In this document: positions 9,296-18,117 of the stretch, piece after piece
Layout: each line of letters starts with the position of its first letter
Numbering within the stretch: position 1 is the first letter of the stretch
Assembly: GCA_016866385.1 (NCBI GenBank)
Contig: VGMU01000014.1
Span: forward strand, 1 to 52,394
Origin: Bacteroidota bacterium
GTDB lineage: Bacteria > Bacteroidota > Bacteroidia > Cytophagales > Cyclobacteriaceae
Direction: 5' to 3'
Length of the DNA stretch: 52,394 bases
Position numbers and translations under genes: made by a program
The notes under the pieces: generated by a model
Databases searched by the model: none
The model's input: only the letters and a program-made list of their open reading frames with translations
What the model was told of the DNA's origin: nothing

Positions 9296-10651
9296 TTAGT
9301 TTAAATTAATTGGATTGCCAAGGTAAAAATCAAGCACCTTTACCCTAAAGATATAGGTGTATTTGGCATTGATTAAATCAGCTTGAGCATTGAAAAGATT
9401 GTTTTGTGCAACTTGAAAATCTACAGAATTGATAGCGCCCAAATCAAATCGTTGTTGGGCAATACGGAACGTTTCTTCCAAACTTTTTACCCGTACCAAA
9501 GAAGCTTGGTAGGACTGTTCGGATGCCAAAGCTGAATTGTAGGCTGTTTCTATATCTTGTCGAAGCCTATTTTTTGCTTCGGTAACCGATACTTCTGCCA
9601 ATTGGCGCTGCACTCTGGCGCGCTGTAAGTTGGATTTATTGGAAAATCTAGTGAAAAGTGGAATACTTAAATTAAGAGTTCCAGACTGGGAAAAGTTATT
9701 GTCCACTTGGGTACGAAAAGGTATGATTTCTTTGGTTCCAAATACGAAAGCTTGATCCACATAATTGGAAAATGCAGACACCCCCGCATCTAGCGTGGGA
9801 AAAAATCCTCCCTTAGCCACTTTCACCCCATAATCTGCACTTTTTACATCAGCTTCAGCCGCCTTAATTTGAGGCATCAAACTCACCGCAATTTCAAAAA
9901 TTTCCGCTGGACTAGCAGGGTTCAATGAAGCCTTGCTCACCTCATATTCGGGTTCTATTACATCAAAATCTTCTGTGAATGGGATTTGCAGCGCTTGGGC
10001 CAAGGCCAACTTGGCTAACCTAAATCCATTTTTTGCATTGATAACATTGAGCTGGTTGGTAGCATTTTGGGACTGAAGATCTAAAAGATCAGAATAGGGT
10101 AGTGACCCTGCATCTACCAATCGCTGCGTCCTAGATAATTGTTCCGTAGTGGAATTCAACTGATTCTCAGCAATTTTAACTTGTTCCCGATTAAACACCA
10201 CGTCAATAAAAAGATTTATCACATTTAAAGTGATATCGTTTCGAGTGGCCTCTAGGGTAAATTGTCCAGACTCAAGTGTGCTTTTAGCTTGTCCAATGCT
10301 GTTATTGATTCGCATGCCTTGAAAAATGGGAGCTCCTGTATTTCCAAAAAGGTTTACGTTCCCAATTCTTCTGGTTTCAAATAAGTTGGTAACTGGGTTG
10401 ATGGATCTACCCCAGCGGTATCCAGAACTAGCCCCTGCGGTGAGACTTGGCATTCTTCTTCCCTGACTTTCCAAAAGGTTTGCCTCTGCGATAAGTTGGT
10501 TTAGGGCTGATCTTTTAAGAGTTAAATTGTTTTCAATGGCTATAGAAACACAGGTAGCAAGGTCTAAAGGTCCTTGGGGAACTTCGGTCTGAGCCTTTGC
10601 ATACGAGGCAAACATAAATCCACTGAAAAGAAGTAAAAAAATTTTTTTCAT
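9296..10651 (-). CDS. TolC family outer-membrane efflux protein
   Basis: This 451-residue protein has a signal peptide (MKKIFLLLFSGFMFASYAKA/Q) and two repeats of the TolC/OEP coiled-coil fold, seen as LDLATCVSIAIENNLTLKRS near the start and alternating amphipathic helices (QLSRTQRLVDAGSLPYSDLL; RIAQQRFDLGAINSVDFQVAQNNL). It forms the outer-membrane duct of a tripartite exporter. The adaptor gene follows with a 3-bp gap, so the two form one transcription unit. The serine dehydratase gene is 27 bp upstream and may share the transcript. Confidence 0.9.
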   Translation of the reverse strand: MKKIFLLLFSGFMFASYAKAQTEVPQGPLDLATCVSIAIENNLTLKRSALNQLIAEANLLESQGRRMPSLTAGASSGYRWGRSINPVTNLFETRRIGNVNLFGNTGAPIFQGMRINNSIGQAKSTLESGQFTLEATRNDITLNVINLFIDVVFNREQVKIAENQLNSTTEQLSRTQRLVDAGSLPYSDLLDLQSQNATNQLNVINAKNGFRLAKLALAQALQIPFTEDFDVIEPEYEVSKASLNPASPAEIFEIAVSLMPQIKAAEADVKSADYGVKVAKGGFFPTLDAGVSAFSNYVDQAFVFGTKEIIPFRTQVDNNFSQSGTLNLSIPLFTRFSNKSNLQRARVQRQLAEVSVTEAKNRLRQDIETAYNSALASEQSYQASLVRVKSLEETFRIAQQRFDLGAINSVDFQVAQNNLFNAQADLINAKYTYIFRVKVLDFYLGNPINLN

Positions 10652-10678
10652 AGGTAGCTAACTTAGTTGGTTTACTTT

Positions 10679-11356
10679 TTATAAGTCAATGTCTGGAATA
10701 TAGATCAACTCTTGAATCCATGGCAGGGAGGTTAAGTATTGCCTCGTAATCTCGCTTATTCCAGAATCCATCTCTATAACATGGCAAGCCAAATCATGTT
10801 TACCTTTTCTGGAAACAGACATGGTTGCAATATTTATTTTTTCCTGAGCGATCACGCTAGAAATGAATGCTATGGCTCCCGAAATATCATCTGCCTTGAT
10901 GATCAAGGTGTGGTGCTGGGCAGAAAAATTAGCAACAAATCCATCTACTTCTTCGATATTGATGATTCCTCCTCCTAGACTTTCTCCCAAGACTTCAATG
11001 CTCTTTTCTTCCTTTTTAAGGTTGAGTTTGATGGTATTTGGATGATGTACGGAGGAATTTCCAATGGATTTGAATGAATAGTGTACTCCTTGTTCTTTAG
11101 CGATTTCAATGGCATTTTTGATACGAACATCATCTGTTTTGAAATCCATCAGCCCTCCCAAAATGGCTCGATCACTTCCGTGTCCTTCGTAAGTTTTAGC
11201 AAATGAATTGTAAAAAGTAATGATGGCATCTTCAGGAATACCCCCCAAAATCCGAATAGCAACACGTGCAATTCTCACCACTCCGGCGGTGTGAGAAGAA
11301 GAAGGGCCAATCATCACTGGACCAATCATATCAAAAACACTGCTTTTTGTTGTCAT
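10679..11356 (-). CDS. sdaAB: L-serine ammonia-lyase, iron-sulfur type, beta subunit
   Basis: This 225-residue protein matches the beta subunit of two-component L-serine dehydratases, which deaminate serine to pyruvate and ammonia. Visible family features are the N-terminal SVFDMIGPVMIGPSSSHTAG block, YEGHGSDRAILGG, and a C-terminal ACT domain (HHTLIIKADDISGAIAFISSVIAQEKINIATMSVSRKGKHD). The catalytic [4Fe-4S] cluster sits in the alpha subunit, which is not adjacent here. The ACT domain suggests control by an amino acid, probably serine. An inverted repeat lies just upstream of the start (11367-11382). Confidence 0.9.
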   Translation of the reverse strand: MTTKSSVFDMIGPVMIGPSSSHTAGVVRIARVAIRILGGIPEDAIITFYNSFAKTYEGHGSDRAILGGLMDFKTDDVRIKNAIEIAKEQGVHYSFKSIGNSSVHHPNTIKLNLKKEEKSIEVLGESLGGGIINIEEVDGFVANFSAQHHTLIIKADDISGAIAFISSVIAQEKINIATMSVSRKGKHDLACHVIEMDSGISEITRQYLTSLPWIQELIYIPDIDL

Positions 11357-11366
11357 ATGCCTTAAT

Positions 11367-11382
11367 GCACCAAAAATGGTGC
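11367..11382 (-). promoter_or_regulatory. Short inverted repeat in the sdaAB leader
   Basis: GCACCA and TGGTGC flank a four-base AAAA loop, 10 bases upstream of the sdaAB ATG. It could be a small leader hairpin or an operator half-site pair. It lacks a T-tract, so it is not a terminator. Confidence 0.3.
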
Positions 11383-11688
11383 TACATCAAAAATCACCCC
11401 AAGATTACTTCATTTTTTGCATTCTTTCTCTACCAGGCATCAAATAAAAGTGCTTTTTTATGGGATGAGTAGTAGAATAAAAGGTGCAAAAGAAAAAAAT
11501 GAACGGATACGGACAGGTAAATGCGCGGTAGCGATACACTTCAAGAAATTTTGATGGTGCATCCATATTTTTATATCTTTTTACCCGCCTTTACTTCCTA
11601 ACGATGGTAACAAATACAATCTATCCCATCCAAATTTTAAACTCTTTAATCTTAAATTTTTCCTAAACCTTGGATTTGATGTAAAAGT

Positions 11689-11708
11689 TTATGCACACGT
11701 TTGCTTCA
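11689..11708 (+). promoter_or_regulatory. Candidate LacI-family operator upstream of the xylose operon
   Basis: TTATGCACA-CG-TTTGCTTCA is an imperfect palindrome centred on CG, with 6 of 9 positions matching between half-sites, including the GCA/TGC core. CG-centred 18-20 bp palindromes of this kind are typical LacI-family operators. It lies about 85 bp before the symporter start. The cognate regulator is not in the window, so the assignment is inferred. Confidence 0.35.
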
Positions 11709-11792
11709 ATCGCTTATATTTAGTGGCAGTATCTTAATTAAATGAAAATCTACACTTAACACTATACCCAAAACCTTCTCCTTATCTAAGCC

Positions 11793-13403
11793 ATGTCTCT
11801 TGAATTGATTGATTATCTCGTTTTCTTTGGTTACTGTTTCCTTATCGTAGGAATGGGTTTGTTCGTTTCTCGAGAGAAAAAAGGACATATCAAAAATTCT
11901 TCAGATTATTTTTTAGCCAGCAAAGCCCTTCCTTGGTGGGCAGTAGGGGCTTCCTTGATTGCTTCTAATATTTCTGCGGAGCAGTTTATTGGCATGTCTG
12001 GTTCTGGATATGCTATGGGTCTAGCCATTGCTACCTACGAGTGGATGGCTGCAGCTACTCTGCTTGTGGTAGCTATCTTTTTTCTCCCTGTTTACCTGAA
12101 AAAGGGGATTTATACTATGCCTGGCTTTTTGTTTGATCGTTACGACAATCGAGTCAGAACTACCATGGCTATTTTCTGGCTGCTTTTGTACGTTTTTGTC
12201 AACCTCACCTCTGTACTATACCTAGGAGCGCTAACACTGAATACCATCTTAGATATTCCACTGATTTATGGTATAGTGGGCTTAGCCATTTTTTCCTTGA
12301 TCTATTCCATTTATGGAGGATTAAAAGCAGTGGCCTGGACCGATGTCATCCAGGTAGTATTTTTGATCGCTGGGGGATTAGCGGCTACCTATATTGCCTT
12401 AGGCATGGTGGGAGAAGGAGATGCCTGGCAAGGACTCGGTACGTTGCGGCAAAAAGTTCCTAATCATTTTTCCATGATTTTCTCCAAAGATGATCCCTTC
12501 TACCAGCAATTACCGGGCTTATCTGTTTTGATAGGAGGAATGTGGATTACTAATTTGAGTTACTGGGGTTTCAACCAGTACATCACCCAAAGGGCATTGG
12601 CAGCTATCAACATCGATCAAGCGCAGAAGGGGATGATATTTGCCGGTTTTCTCAAATTACTTATGCCATTGATTGTGGTGATTCCAGGAATTGCGGCTTG
12701 GGTTATCGTGAAAGAAGAATTGAATCCAGATTTTATTAATGCCATGATTGATCCGTTGACCGGAGACACTAAATCCGATCGTGCCTATCCTTCCTTACTA
12801 CAGATCTTACCGACTGGCTTGAAAGGACTAGCATTTGCCGCCTTGACCGCTGCGATTGTTTCTTCACTGGCCTCCATGGCCAACAGTACCTCCACCATTT
12901 TTACGATGGATATTTACGCCAAATACTTTGGCAAAAACTCCTCCGAAGCAGGTAAAGTGCGTGTGGGAAGAATCACTGCTGTGATTGCATTTGTGATTGC
13001 TGCCTTGGTGGCACCTGCCCTAGGTCAATTGGATCAGGCCTTCCAGTTTATTCAAGAATACACTGGCTTCATTAGCCCAGGCGTATTTGCGATCTTCTTC
13101 TTTGGGGTATTCTGGAAAAAAACGACCTCCAATGCAGCCCTCGTGGGAGCCTCTCTTAGTATTCCGCTTTCGGTGGTGCTGAAAATTTTGCTTCCTTCTC
13201 TTCCCTTCATTGATCGTATGGGATGGGTCTTTTTGGTGCTCTCAGCCCTGATGATTCTTATCTCCTTGATAGAGGGTAAGGGAAAAGATCATCCCAAGAG
13301 TATTGAAATCAATCAAGAGCTATTTCATACCAGTACAGGATTCAAGATTGGAGCAATTCTCATTGTAGGTATTATTGCTGCACTTTACACGATTTTCTGG
13401 TAA
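11793..13403 (+). CDS. Sodium/solute symporter (SSS/SGLT family), probable xylose importer
   Basis: This 536-residue inner-membrane protein has about 14 hydrophobic segments. Family features include SSDYFLASKALPWWAVGASLIASNISAEQFIGMSG near the start, a sequence typical of SGLT-like sugar symporters, SIYGGLKAVAWTDVIQ, and the later LTAAIVSSLASMANSTSTIFTMDIY block, where the Na2 sodium site of the family lies. Two bases separate its stop from the xylulokinase start, and xylose isomerase follows, so D-xylose is the likely substrate. That assignment is inferred from context, because SGLT-like symporters cannot be assigned a sugar from sequence alone. Confidence 0.85.
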   Translation: MSLELIDYLVFFGYCFLIVGMGLFVSREKKGHIKNSSDYFLASKALPWWAVGASLIASNISAEQFIGMSGSGYAMGLAIATYEWMAAATLLVVAIFFLPVYLKKGIYTMPGFLFDRYDNRVRTTMAIFWLLLYVFVNLTSVLYLGALTLNTILDIPLIYGIVGLAIFSLIYSIYGGLKAVAWTDVIQVVFLIAGGLAATYIALGMVGEGDAWQGLGTLRQKVPNHFSMIFSKDDPFYQQLPGLSVLIGGMWITNLSYWGFNQYITQRALAAINIDQAQKGMIFAGFLKLLMPLIVVIPGIAAWVIVKEELNPDFINAMIDPLTGDTKSDRAYPSLLQILPTGLKGLAFAALTAAIVSSLASMANSTSTIFTMDIYAKYFGKNSSEAGKVRVGRITAVIAFVIAALVAPALGQLDQAFQFIQEYTGFISPGVFAIFFFGVFWKKTTSNAALVGASLSIPLSVVLKILLPSLPFIDRMGWVFLVLSALMILISLIEGKGKDHPKSIEINQELFHTSTGFKIGAILIVGIIAALYTIFW

Positions 13404-13404
13404 G

Positions 13405-14910
13405 ATGAGAAGCCTTCTTCTAGGTCTTGATATCGGAAGTTCTTCGGTCAAGGCCTGTATTTTAGATGCCGGTTCGGGAAAATCTCTCGCTTCCAAAGCC
13501 TTTCCAGAGGTGGAGATGTCCATTCAATCTCCTCAAAGCGGTTGGGCCGAACAAGATCCTGAACTGTGGTGGGAATATGTCAAACAAGGAATTAGGTACG
13601 TATGTCAGCAGGCCCAGGTAAAAACTGGGGAACTAAAATCTATTGGTATTGCCTACCAAATGCATGGCTTGGTCTGTGTGGACAAAGCCAAGCAGGTGCT
13701 GCGTCCTTCTATTATTTGGTGCGATAGCAGAGCCGTAGGACAAGGAGAAAAGGCCTTTCAAGAACTTGGAGCATCCTATTGTCTACCGCATTTACTCAAT
13801 TCTCCAGGAAATTTTACGGCTTCCAAGTTGAGGTGGGTAATTGAAAACCAACCTGAGATTGCTTCTCAGATTTACAAAATCATGCTTCCAGGAGATTACA
13901 TCGCCATGAAGCTCACAGGAGAAATACTTACCTCTGAAACGGGTCTATCTGAAGGAATTTTTTGGGATTTTAAAGAAAACAGTATAAGTAAAGCACTGCT
14001 TAAGCAAATGGATATCCCTATGGAGTGGATTCCTGAAATAGTCCCTTCCTTTTCTGTACAAGGAAGGGTACACCAGGAAGCTGCTCTGGAGACTGGGCTA
14101 GAGAAAGGTATTCCTATTTCCTACCGCGCAGGAGATCAGCCCAACAATGCCTTTTCCCTGCAAGTACTTCATCCAGGCGAATTGGCCACTACCGCCGGAA
14201 CGTCGGGTACTGTGTACGGGGTAGCCAATACGCCAGTATACGATCCCAAATCTCGGGTAAACACCTTCGTGCATGTCAACCATTCCCAAAGTACCCCATC
14301 CTATGGAGTGCTGCTTTGTGTCAATGGAACAGGCATTTTGAATTCTTGGTTGAAGCGATTGCTTGGCGGAAGTTCCCTGAGTTACGAGGAAATGAATGCC
14401 CTCGCTGCAGGTGCACCCATTGGTGCGGATCACTTGACTTTCTTGCCCTTTGGCAATGGAGTAGAACGGATCCTGCAAAATATACCTCTAGGAGCACACT
14501 TGCTCGGTTTGGACTTGCTGAAGCACGATCAAAAGCACATCCTGCGTGCAGCACAAGAAGGAATAGTCTCGGCCTTGACCTATGGATTCCGCATCATGAA
14601 GGATATGGGGATGGATTTGAACACCGTAAAAGCCGGTCATGCCAACATGTTTCTAAGTCCCTTATTCCGAGAAACCTTTGTGCAAATGAATCAAGTGAAC
14701 TTGGAATTGTACGATACGGATGGAGCCCAAGGTGCTGCTCGTGGAGCAGGAATTGGTGCCGGGATTTTTACTTCGGAAGAGGAAGCATTCCAGGGCTTAG
14801 CACTCCTTCAAACGCTCGCACCAGATGCTGCCAAGGCAGATCGCTACGAAGAAGTATACCAAACCTGGTTGGCCCGCTTGGAGCAACTCCAGAAACCAAC
14901 TGACAATTAA
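13405..14910 (+). CDS. xylB: Xylulokinase (FGGY family)
   Basis: This 501-residue kinase phosphorylates D-xylulose to xylulose-5-phosphate. I place the start at ATG 13405, giving [21 protein letters not shown], one base after the symporter stop. A longer in-frame extension from 13375 would overlap that gene and adds no family sequence. FGGY features include the N-terminal phosphate-binding loop [31 protein letters not shown], the [13 protein letters not shown] segment, [30 protein letters not shown] and the C-terminal [14 protein letters not shown]. It sits between the symporter and xylose isomerase in one operon. Confidence 0.93.
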   Translation: MRSLLLGLDIGSSSVKACILDAGSGKSLASKAFPEVEMSIQSPQSGWAEQDPELWWEYVKQGIRYVCQQAQVKTGELKSIGIAYQMHGLVCVDKAKQVLRPSIIWCDSRAVGQGEKAFQELGASYCLPHLLNSPGNFTASKLRWVIENQPEIASQIYKIMLPGDYIAMKLTGEILTSETGLSEGIFWDFKENSISKALLKQMDIPMEWIPEIVPSFSVQGRVHQEAALETGLEKGIPISYRAGDQPNNAFSLQVLHPGELATTAGTSGTVYGVANTPVYDPKSRVNTFVHVNHSQSTPSYGVLLCVNGTGILNSWLKRLLGGSSLSYEEMNALAAGAPIGADHLTFLPFGNGVERILQNIPLGAHLLGLDLLKHDQKHILRAAQEGIVSALTYGFRIMKDMGMDLNTVKAGHANMFLSPLFRETFVQMNQVNLELYDTDGAQGAARGAGIGAGIFTSEEEAFQGLALLQTLAPDAAKADRYEEVYQTWLARLEQLQKPTDN

Positions 14911-14945
14911 TTACTAAACCCATACGCAACACAACCTATACCATT

Positions 14946-16259
14946 ATGGCTAACTCATTTTTTCCCCAAATCGGGAAGATTCAATTTGAAGGAAAGGAAA
15001 GCGACAACCCATTGGCATTCCGCTACTATGATCCCAACCGGATCATTGCAGGGAAATCCATGAAGGAGCATTTCAAATTTGCAATCGCCTACTGGCATTC
15101 CTTCTGCGGCACGGGGGGAGATCCCTTCGGTCCGGGTACCCTCAAGCATCCCTGGGATGTTAGTGCTGACCCCATTCAGCGTGCCAAAGACAAGATGGAT
15201 GCGGCGTTTGAGTTCATGACCAAAATCGGGGCAGAGTACTACTGCTTTCACGATGTGGATTTGATTGACGAGGCGCCCACCTTGCTCGAATACGAAAAGC
15301 GGATGCAGATTATCACGGATTATGCTGCAGCCCATCAAAAAGCGAGTGGAATCAAATTGCTTTGGGGTACAGCCAACGTGTTTAGCAATCCTCGCTACAT
15401 GAATGGAGCCTCCACCAATCCAAATTTTGATGTATTGGCATTTGCGGGAACTCAAGTGAAAAATGCCTTGGATGCGACTATCAAATTGGGTGGAGAAAAC
15501 TACGTGTTCTGGGGAGGGAGAGAAGGATATATGTCTCTTCTCAATACCGACATGAAGCGGGAAAAGGAGCATTTGGCAAGATTTTTAACCATGGCCAGAG
15601 ACTACGCTCGAAAAAATGGATTTAAGGGTACTTTTTTTATAGAACCCAAGCCCATGGAGCCTACCAAGCACCAATACGATTACGATTCGGAAACGGTGAT
15701 TGGATTCCTAAGACACTTTGGATTGGATAAGGATTTCAAATTGAACATTGAAGTTAATCACGCGACACTTGCTGGCCATACTTTCCAGCATGAATTGCAG
15801 GTAGCTGCAGATTGTGGTATGCTGGGATCCATCGATGCCAACCGTGGTGATTACCAGAATGGATGGGATACTGATCAATTTGCACTCAACTTACAAGAAC
15901 TGGCAGAATCCATGCTGATCATCCTCGCCGCAGGAGGTCTGCAAGGAGGAGGGGTCAATTTTGATGCAAAAATCAGAAGAAATTCAACCGATCCAGAGGA
16001 TTTATTTCTGGCTCATATTGGAAGTATGGATGCTTTCGCTAGAGGTTTGATTATAGCTGCAGATGTGATGGAGAAGTCAGATTACTTAGAGCGAAGAAAG
16101 AATAGATATGCTAGCTTCGATAGCGGAAAAGGAAAAGCATTTGAAGAAGAAAAACTTACTTTGGAAGATTTGAGGTCCTATGCGCTACAAGTTGGGGAAC
16201 CTGCCCAAATTAGTGGTAAACAAGAATATTTTGAAAACCTTATCAATAGGTTTATTTAA
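14946..16259 (+). CDS. xylA: Xylose isomerase
   Basis: This 437-residue enzyme, normal for the long class II form, converts D-xylose to D-xylulose. Signature blocks are the catalytic-histidine segment [39 protein letters not shown] with the metal-ligand glutamate, [18 protein letters not shown], and [18 protein letters not shown] with metal-binding aspartates. All expected motifs are present. It is the last gene of the xylose operon, 35 bp after xylB, and a strong terminator follows at once. Confidence 0.97.
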   Translation: MANSFFPQIGKIQFEGKESDNPLAFRYYDPNRIIAGKSMKEHFKFAIAYWHSFCGTGGDPFGPGTLKHPWDVSADPIQRAKDKMDAAFEFMTKIGAEYYCFHDVDLIDEAPTLLEYEKRMQIITDYAAAHQKASGIKLLWGTANVFSNPRYMNGASTNPNFDVLAFAGTQVKNALDATIKLGGENYVFWGGREGYMSLLNTDMKREKEHLARFLTMARDYARKNGFKGTFFIEPKPMEPTKHQYDYDSETVIGFLRHFGLDKDFKLNIEVNHATLAGHTFQHELQVAADCGMLGSIDANRGDYQNGWDTDQFALNLQELAESMLIILAAGGLQGGGVNFDAKIRRNSTDPEDLFLAHIGSMDAFARGLIIAADVMEKSDYLERRKNRYASFDSGKGKAFEEEKLTLEDLRSYALQVGEPAQISGKQEYFENLINRFI

Positions 16260-16263
16260 GCTG

Positions 16264-16292
16264 AAAGGGAGGTGTTAGCCTCCCTTTTTTTT
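16264..16292 (+). terminator. Intrinsic terminator after xylA
   Basis: A 9-bp stem (AAAGGGAGG, 16264-16272, with CCTCCCTTT, 16279-16287) and a 6-base loop are followed by an eight-T run (16285-16292). It ends the xylose operon only 5 bases after the xylA stop. Confidence 0.9.
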
Positions 16293-16304
16293 CATCTTGT
16301 CGGT

Positions 16305-17372
16305 TCAACGGATGCTGTCCAAAAGCCTTGTAGCTTCTGTCATTTCTGCTACCCGCGATTGGTAAGCTGCATTGGCTGGAACTTTTGCTACATGCTCTAA
16401 AAAATCTATGGTTTGGAATAATACGCTCTGCCAATCGTTCGAAGTGATGGAAGAGGCGATGACATGATCTCCCGTATTAGGAAAGGCCAATTCCTTTTTC
16501 TTGTCTGTGGGAGTACCTAGTTGGGTAAACATTTCTTGCATTTTAGCTACGGACACTACCTTGTCTTTTTCATTTTCATTTTTGAAATAATACCCTAGAA
16601 ATACAGGTTGTTTTACTTTGGAAAAAGTTTCTGGAACCATGGCGCTGTACATGAGTACAGCCAAACTTTCGTAGCCATTGGCATGGTATTCTTCTGACCA
16701 ATAGTCTCCTTTTTCCCCTTCTCGAGCCTGATAATTCACTCCATTCTCCAAAAGGGTATGCTTCATTACCCAAAAGGTCCAGGGTTTAAACAAACTTTCC
16801 AAGAGCCTACTTTCATCTCGAATGGCTGGGGAATAGAGCACCAAAGCATGAATATCCGGCTGCTGGCTAGCGAGCAATAGTCCTAGTGTACCTCCCATAG
16901 AAGTGCCCACTACTATAACTTTTTCTCCAAGACTTTTACCTACCTGATAGGCTTCTCCCGCTGCATCTACCAGGGCTTGATCTGTCAAATATTCCATACC
17001 ATTGGCCCTGCTTATCCCGTGCTCAGGGAGTCGGGTCACGTATAAATTGGCTCCAAAATGAGTAGCTAAAAATCGATGCACTGGACCACCTTCCATGGGG
17101 CTGGCTCCAAATCCGTGAATGTAAACTATGGAATATGGAGTCTTTTGCTTGGTGGTAGAATCTGCCCATTGGATATAGGCTTGGTTACCTGGTTTCATCC
17201 CCTTTACTGTATCCTCCCTCTGTCGGAGATAAGCTTCTAGTTTCTCGGGTTCATTAGGGACTTGAGGAAAGGAAACCATCAAAGGTTTGGTTGCTAAAGA
17301 GGAACCAAGCATGTAGACAATTGCCAAAACCATAGCGGTTGCAAACAGTCCTAGAAAAATTTTTTTAATCAT
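16305..17372 (-). CDS. Membrane-anchored alpha/beta hydrolase
   Basis: This 355-residue protein has an N-terminal hydrophobic anchor (IFLGLFATAMVLAIVYMLGSS), so the enzyme domain probably faces the periplasm. The fold is recognisable from the oxyanion segment IVYIHGFGASP, the nucleophile elbow GTSMGG with its serine, and the late NTGDHVIASS that supplies the histidine. The family contains esterases and lipases, and I cannot name the substrate. It converges on xylA and stands as a single gene. Confidence 0.85.
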   Translation of the reverse strand: MIKKIFLGLFATAMVLAIVYMLGSSLATKPLMVSFPQVPNEPEKLEAYLRQREDTVKGMKPGNQAYIQWADSTTKQKTPYSIVYIHGFGASPMEGGPVHRFLATHFGANLYVTRLPEHGISRANGMEYLTDQALVDAAGEAYQVGKSLGEKVIVVGTSMGGTLGLLLASQQPDIHALVLYSPAIRDESRLLESLFKPWTFWVMKHTLLENGVNYQAREGEKGDYWSEEYHANGYESLAVLMYSAMVPETFSKVKQPVFLGYYFKNENEKDKVVSVAKMQEMFTQLGTPTDKKKELAFPNTGDHVIASSITSNDWQSVLFQTIDFLEHVAKVPANAAYQSRVAEMTEATRLLDSIR

Positions 17373-17536
17373 GGTAGTAGATGGAGAATAGACGTGGAAA
17401 CAAAGTTATTAAGCTGGAAAAATCAAATTTACTATGTTGAAGAGAGGTGATTTGATCATTGTTAATACAAATCTACCTCTAATAACCTTTAAAAATGAAT
17501 TTGCGTTTATCTTCGCACATGAAAACGAAACCCGGT

Positions 17537-18103
17537 ATGAAAAAGTTAGCTTTTCTCTCATTATTTTTATTTCTATCACTTCACATTTTTGGTCAAGACA
17601 AAGCGGTTCCTCATCGTTCTGTTTTTTTAGAACTTGGTGGATCAGGCCTAGCTTACAGTTTTAACTATGATTTTCGGTTTGACAAGCAACGAGTTGATTC
17701 TTGGGGCATGCGTGTGGGTGCTGGAGGATTTGGAATCGAAGGAGAATCCTTTTATTCCTTGCCCGTTTTGGTCAATAAATTATATGGTAAAGACACGCAT
17801 TTTTTTGAATTAGGATTAGGAATGACCTTTTTAGGATTTAAAAATGAGCGTTACACGTATTGCCAATCTGGATACTACGACGCGAATGGAGTGTACATTT
17901 GCACTATGCAGTCTGTAGATAATGATTATAACTTTATTCTTCCCATCGATGGAAGTCCTAATATCATGGGAACCATGAACATAGGTTACAGAAAAATACC
18001 CTTAGATGGAGGCTTCTCCTGGAGAGTAAATCTGACCCCCATCTTCAATAACAACGGGTTTTGGCCTCTTTTTGCAGGGGTAGGTATGGGATATACCTTT
18101 TAA
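17537..18103 (+). CDS. Small outer-membrane beta-barrel-like protein of unknown function
   Basis: I choose the start at ATG 17537, giving MKKLAFLSLFLFLSLHIFGQ, a clean Sec signal peptide cut before Q-DKAV. In-frame ATGs at 17495 and 17519 add a charged extension unlike a signal peptide. A TATCTTCG element at 17508-17515, one mismatch from TAnnTTTG, would only fit the later start. The mature part of about 170 residues alternates aromatic and small residues (VFLELGGSGLAYSFNYDFRF, WGMRVGAGGFGIEGES, LFAGVGMGYTF) and ends in phenylalanine, as outer-membrane barrels do. No function can be assigned. Confidence 0.7.
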   Translation: MKKLAFLSLFLFLSLHIFGQDKAVPHRSVFLELGGSGLAYSFNYDFRFDKQRVDSWGMRVGAGGFGIEGESFYSLPVLVNKLYGKDTHFFELGLGMTFLGFKNERYTYCQSGYYDANGVYICTMQSVDNDYNFILPIDGSPNIMGTMNIGYRKIPLDGGFSWRVNLTPIFNNNGFWPLFAGVGMGYTF

Positions 18104-18117
18104 CCCACGTCGTTAAC

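Larger units (their letters stand above)
11357..11792. other. Divergent intergenic region between sdaAB and the xylose operon
   Basis: These 436 bases carry no convincing gene. They contain a short hairpin next to the sdaAB start (GCACCA/TGGTGC, 11367-11382) and a CG-centred imperfect palindrome at 11689-11708 upstream of the symporter gene. I found no clean TAnnTTTG promoter on the plus side. The region must hold the promoters of both divergent units. Confidence 0.6.

Noticed and set aside
14316-14903. Long open frame of 195 codons on the plus strand within xylB
   Set aside because: It overlaps the xylB reading frame, which has full FGGY motifs, and the alternative frame has no family features.
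14955-15572. 205-codon minus-strand frame inside xylA
   Set aside because: It is antisense to well-supported xylose isomerase coding sequence and its protein is unlike any family I recognise.
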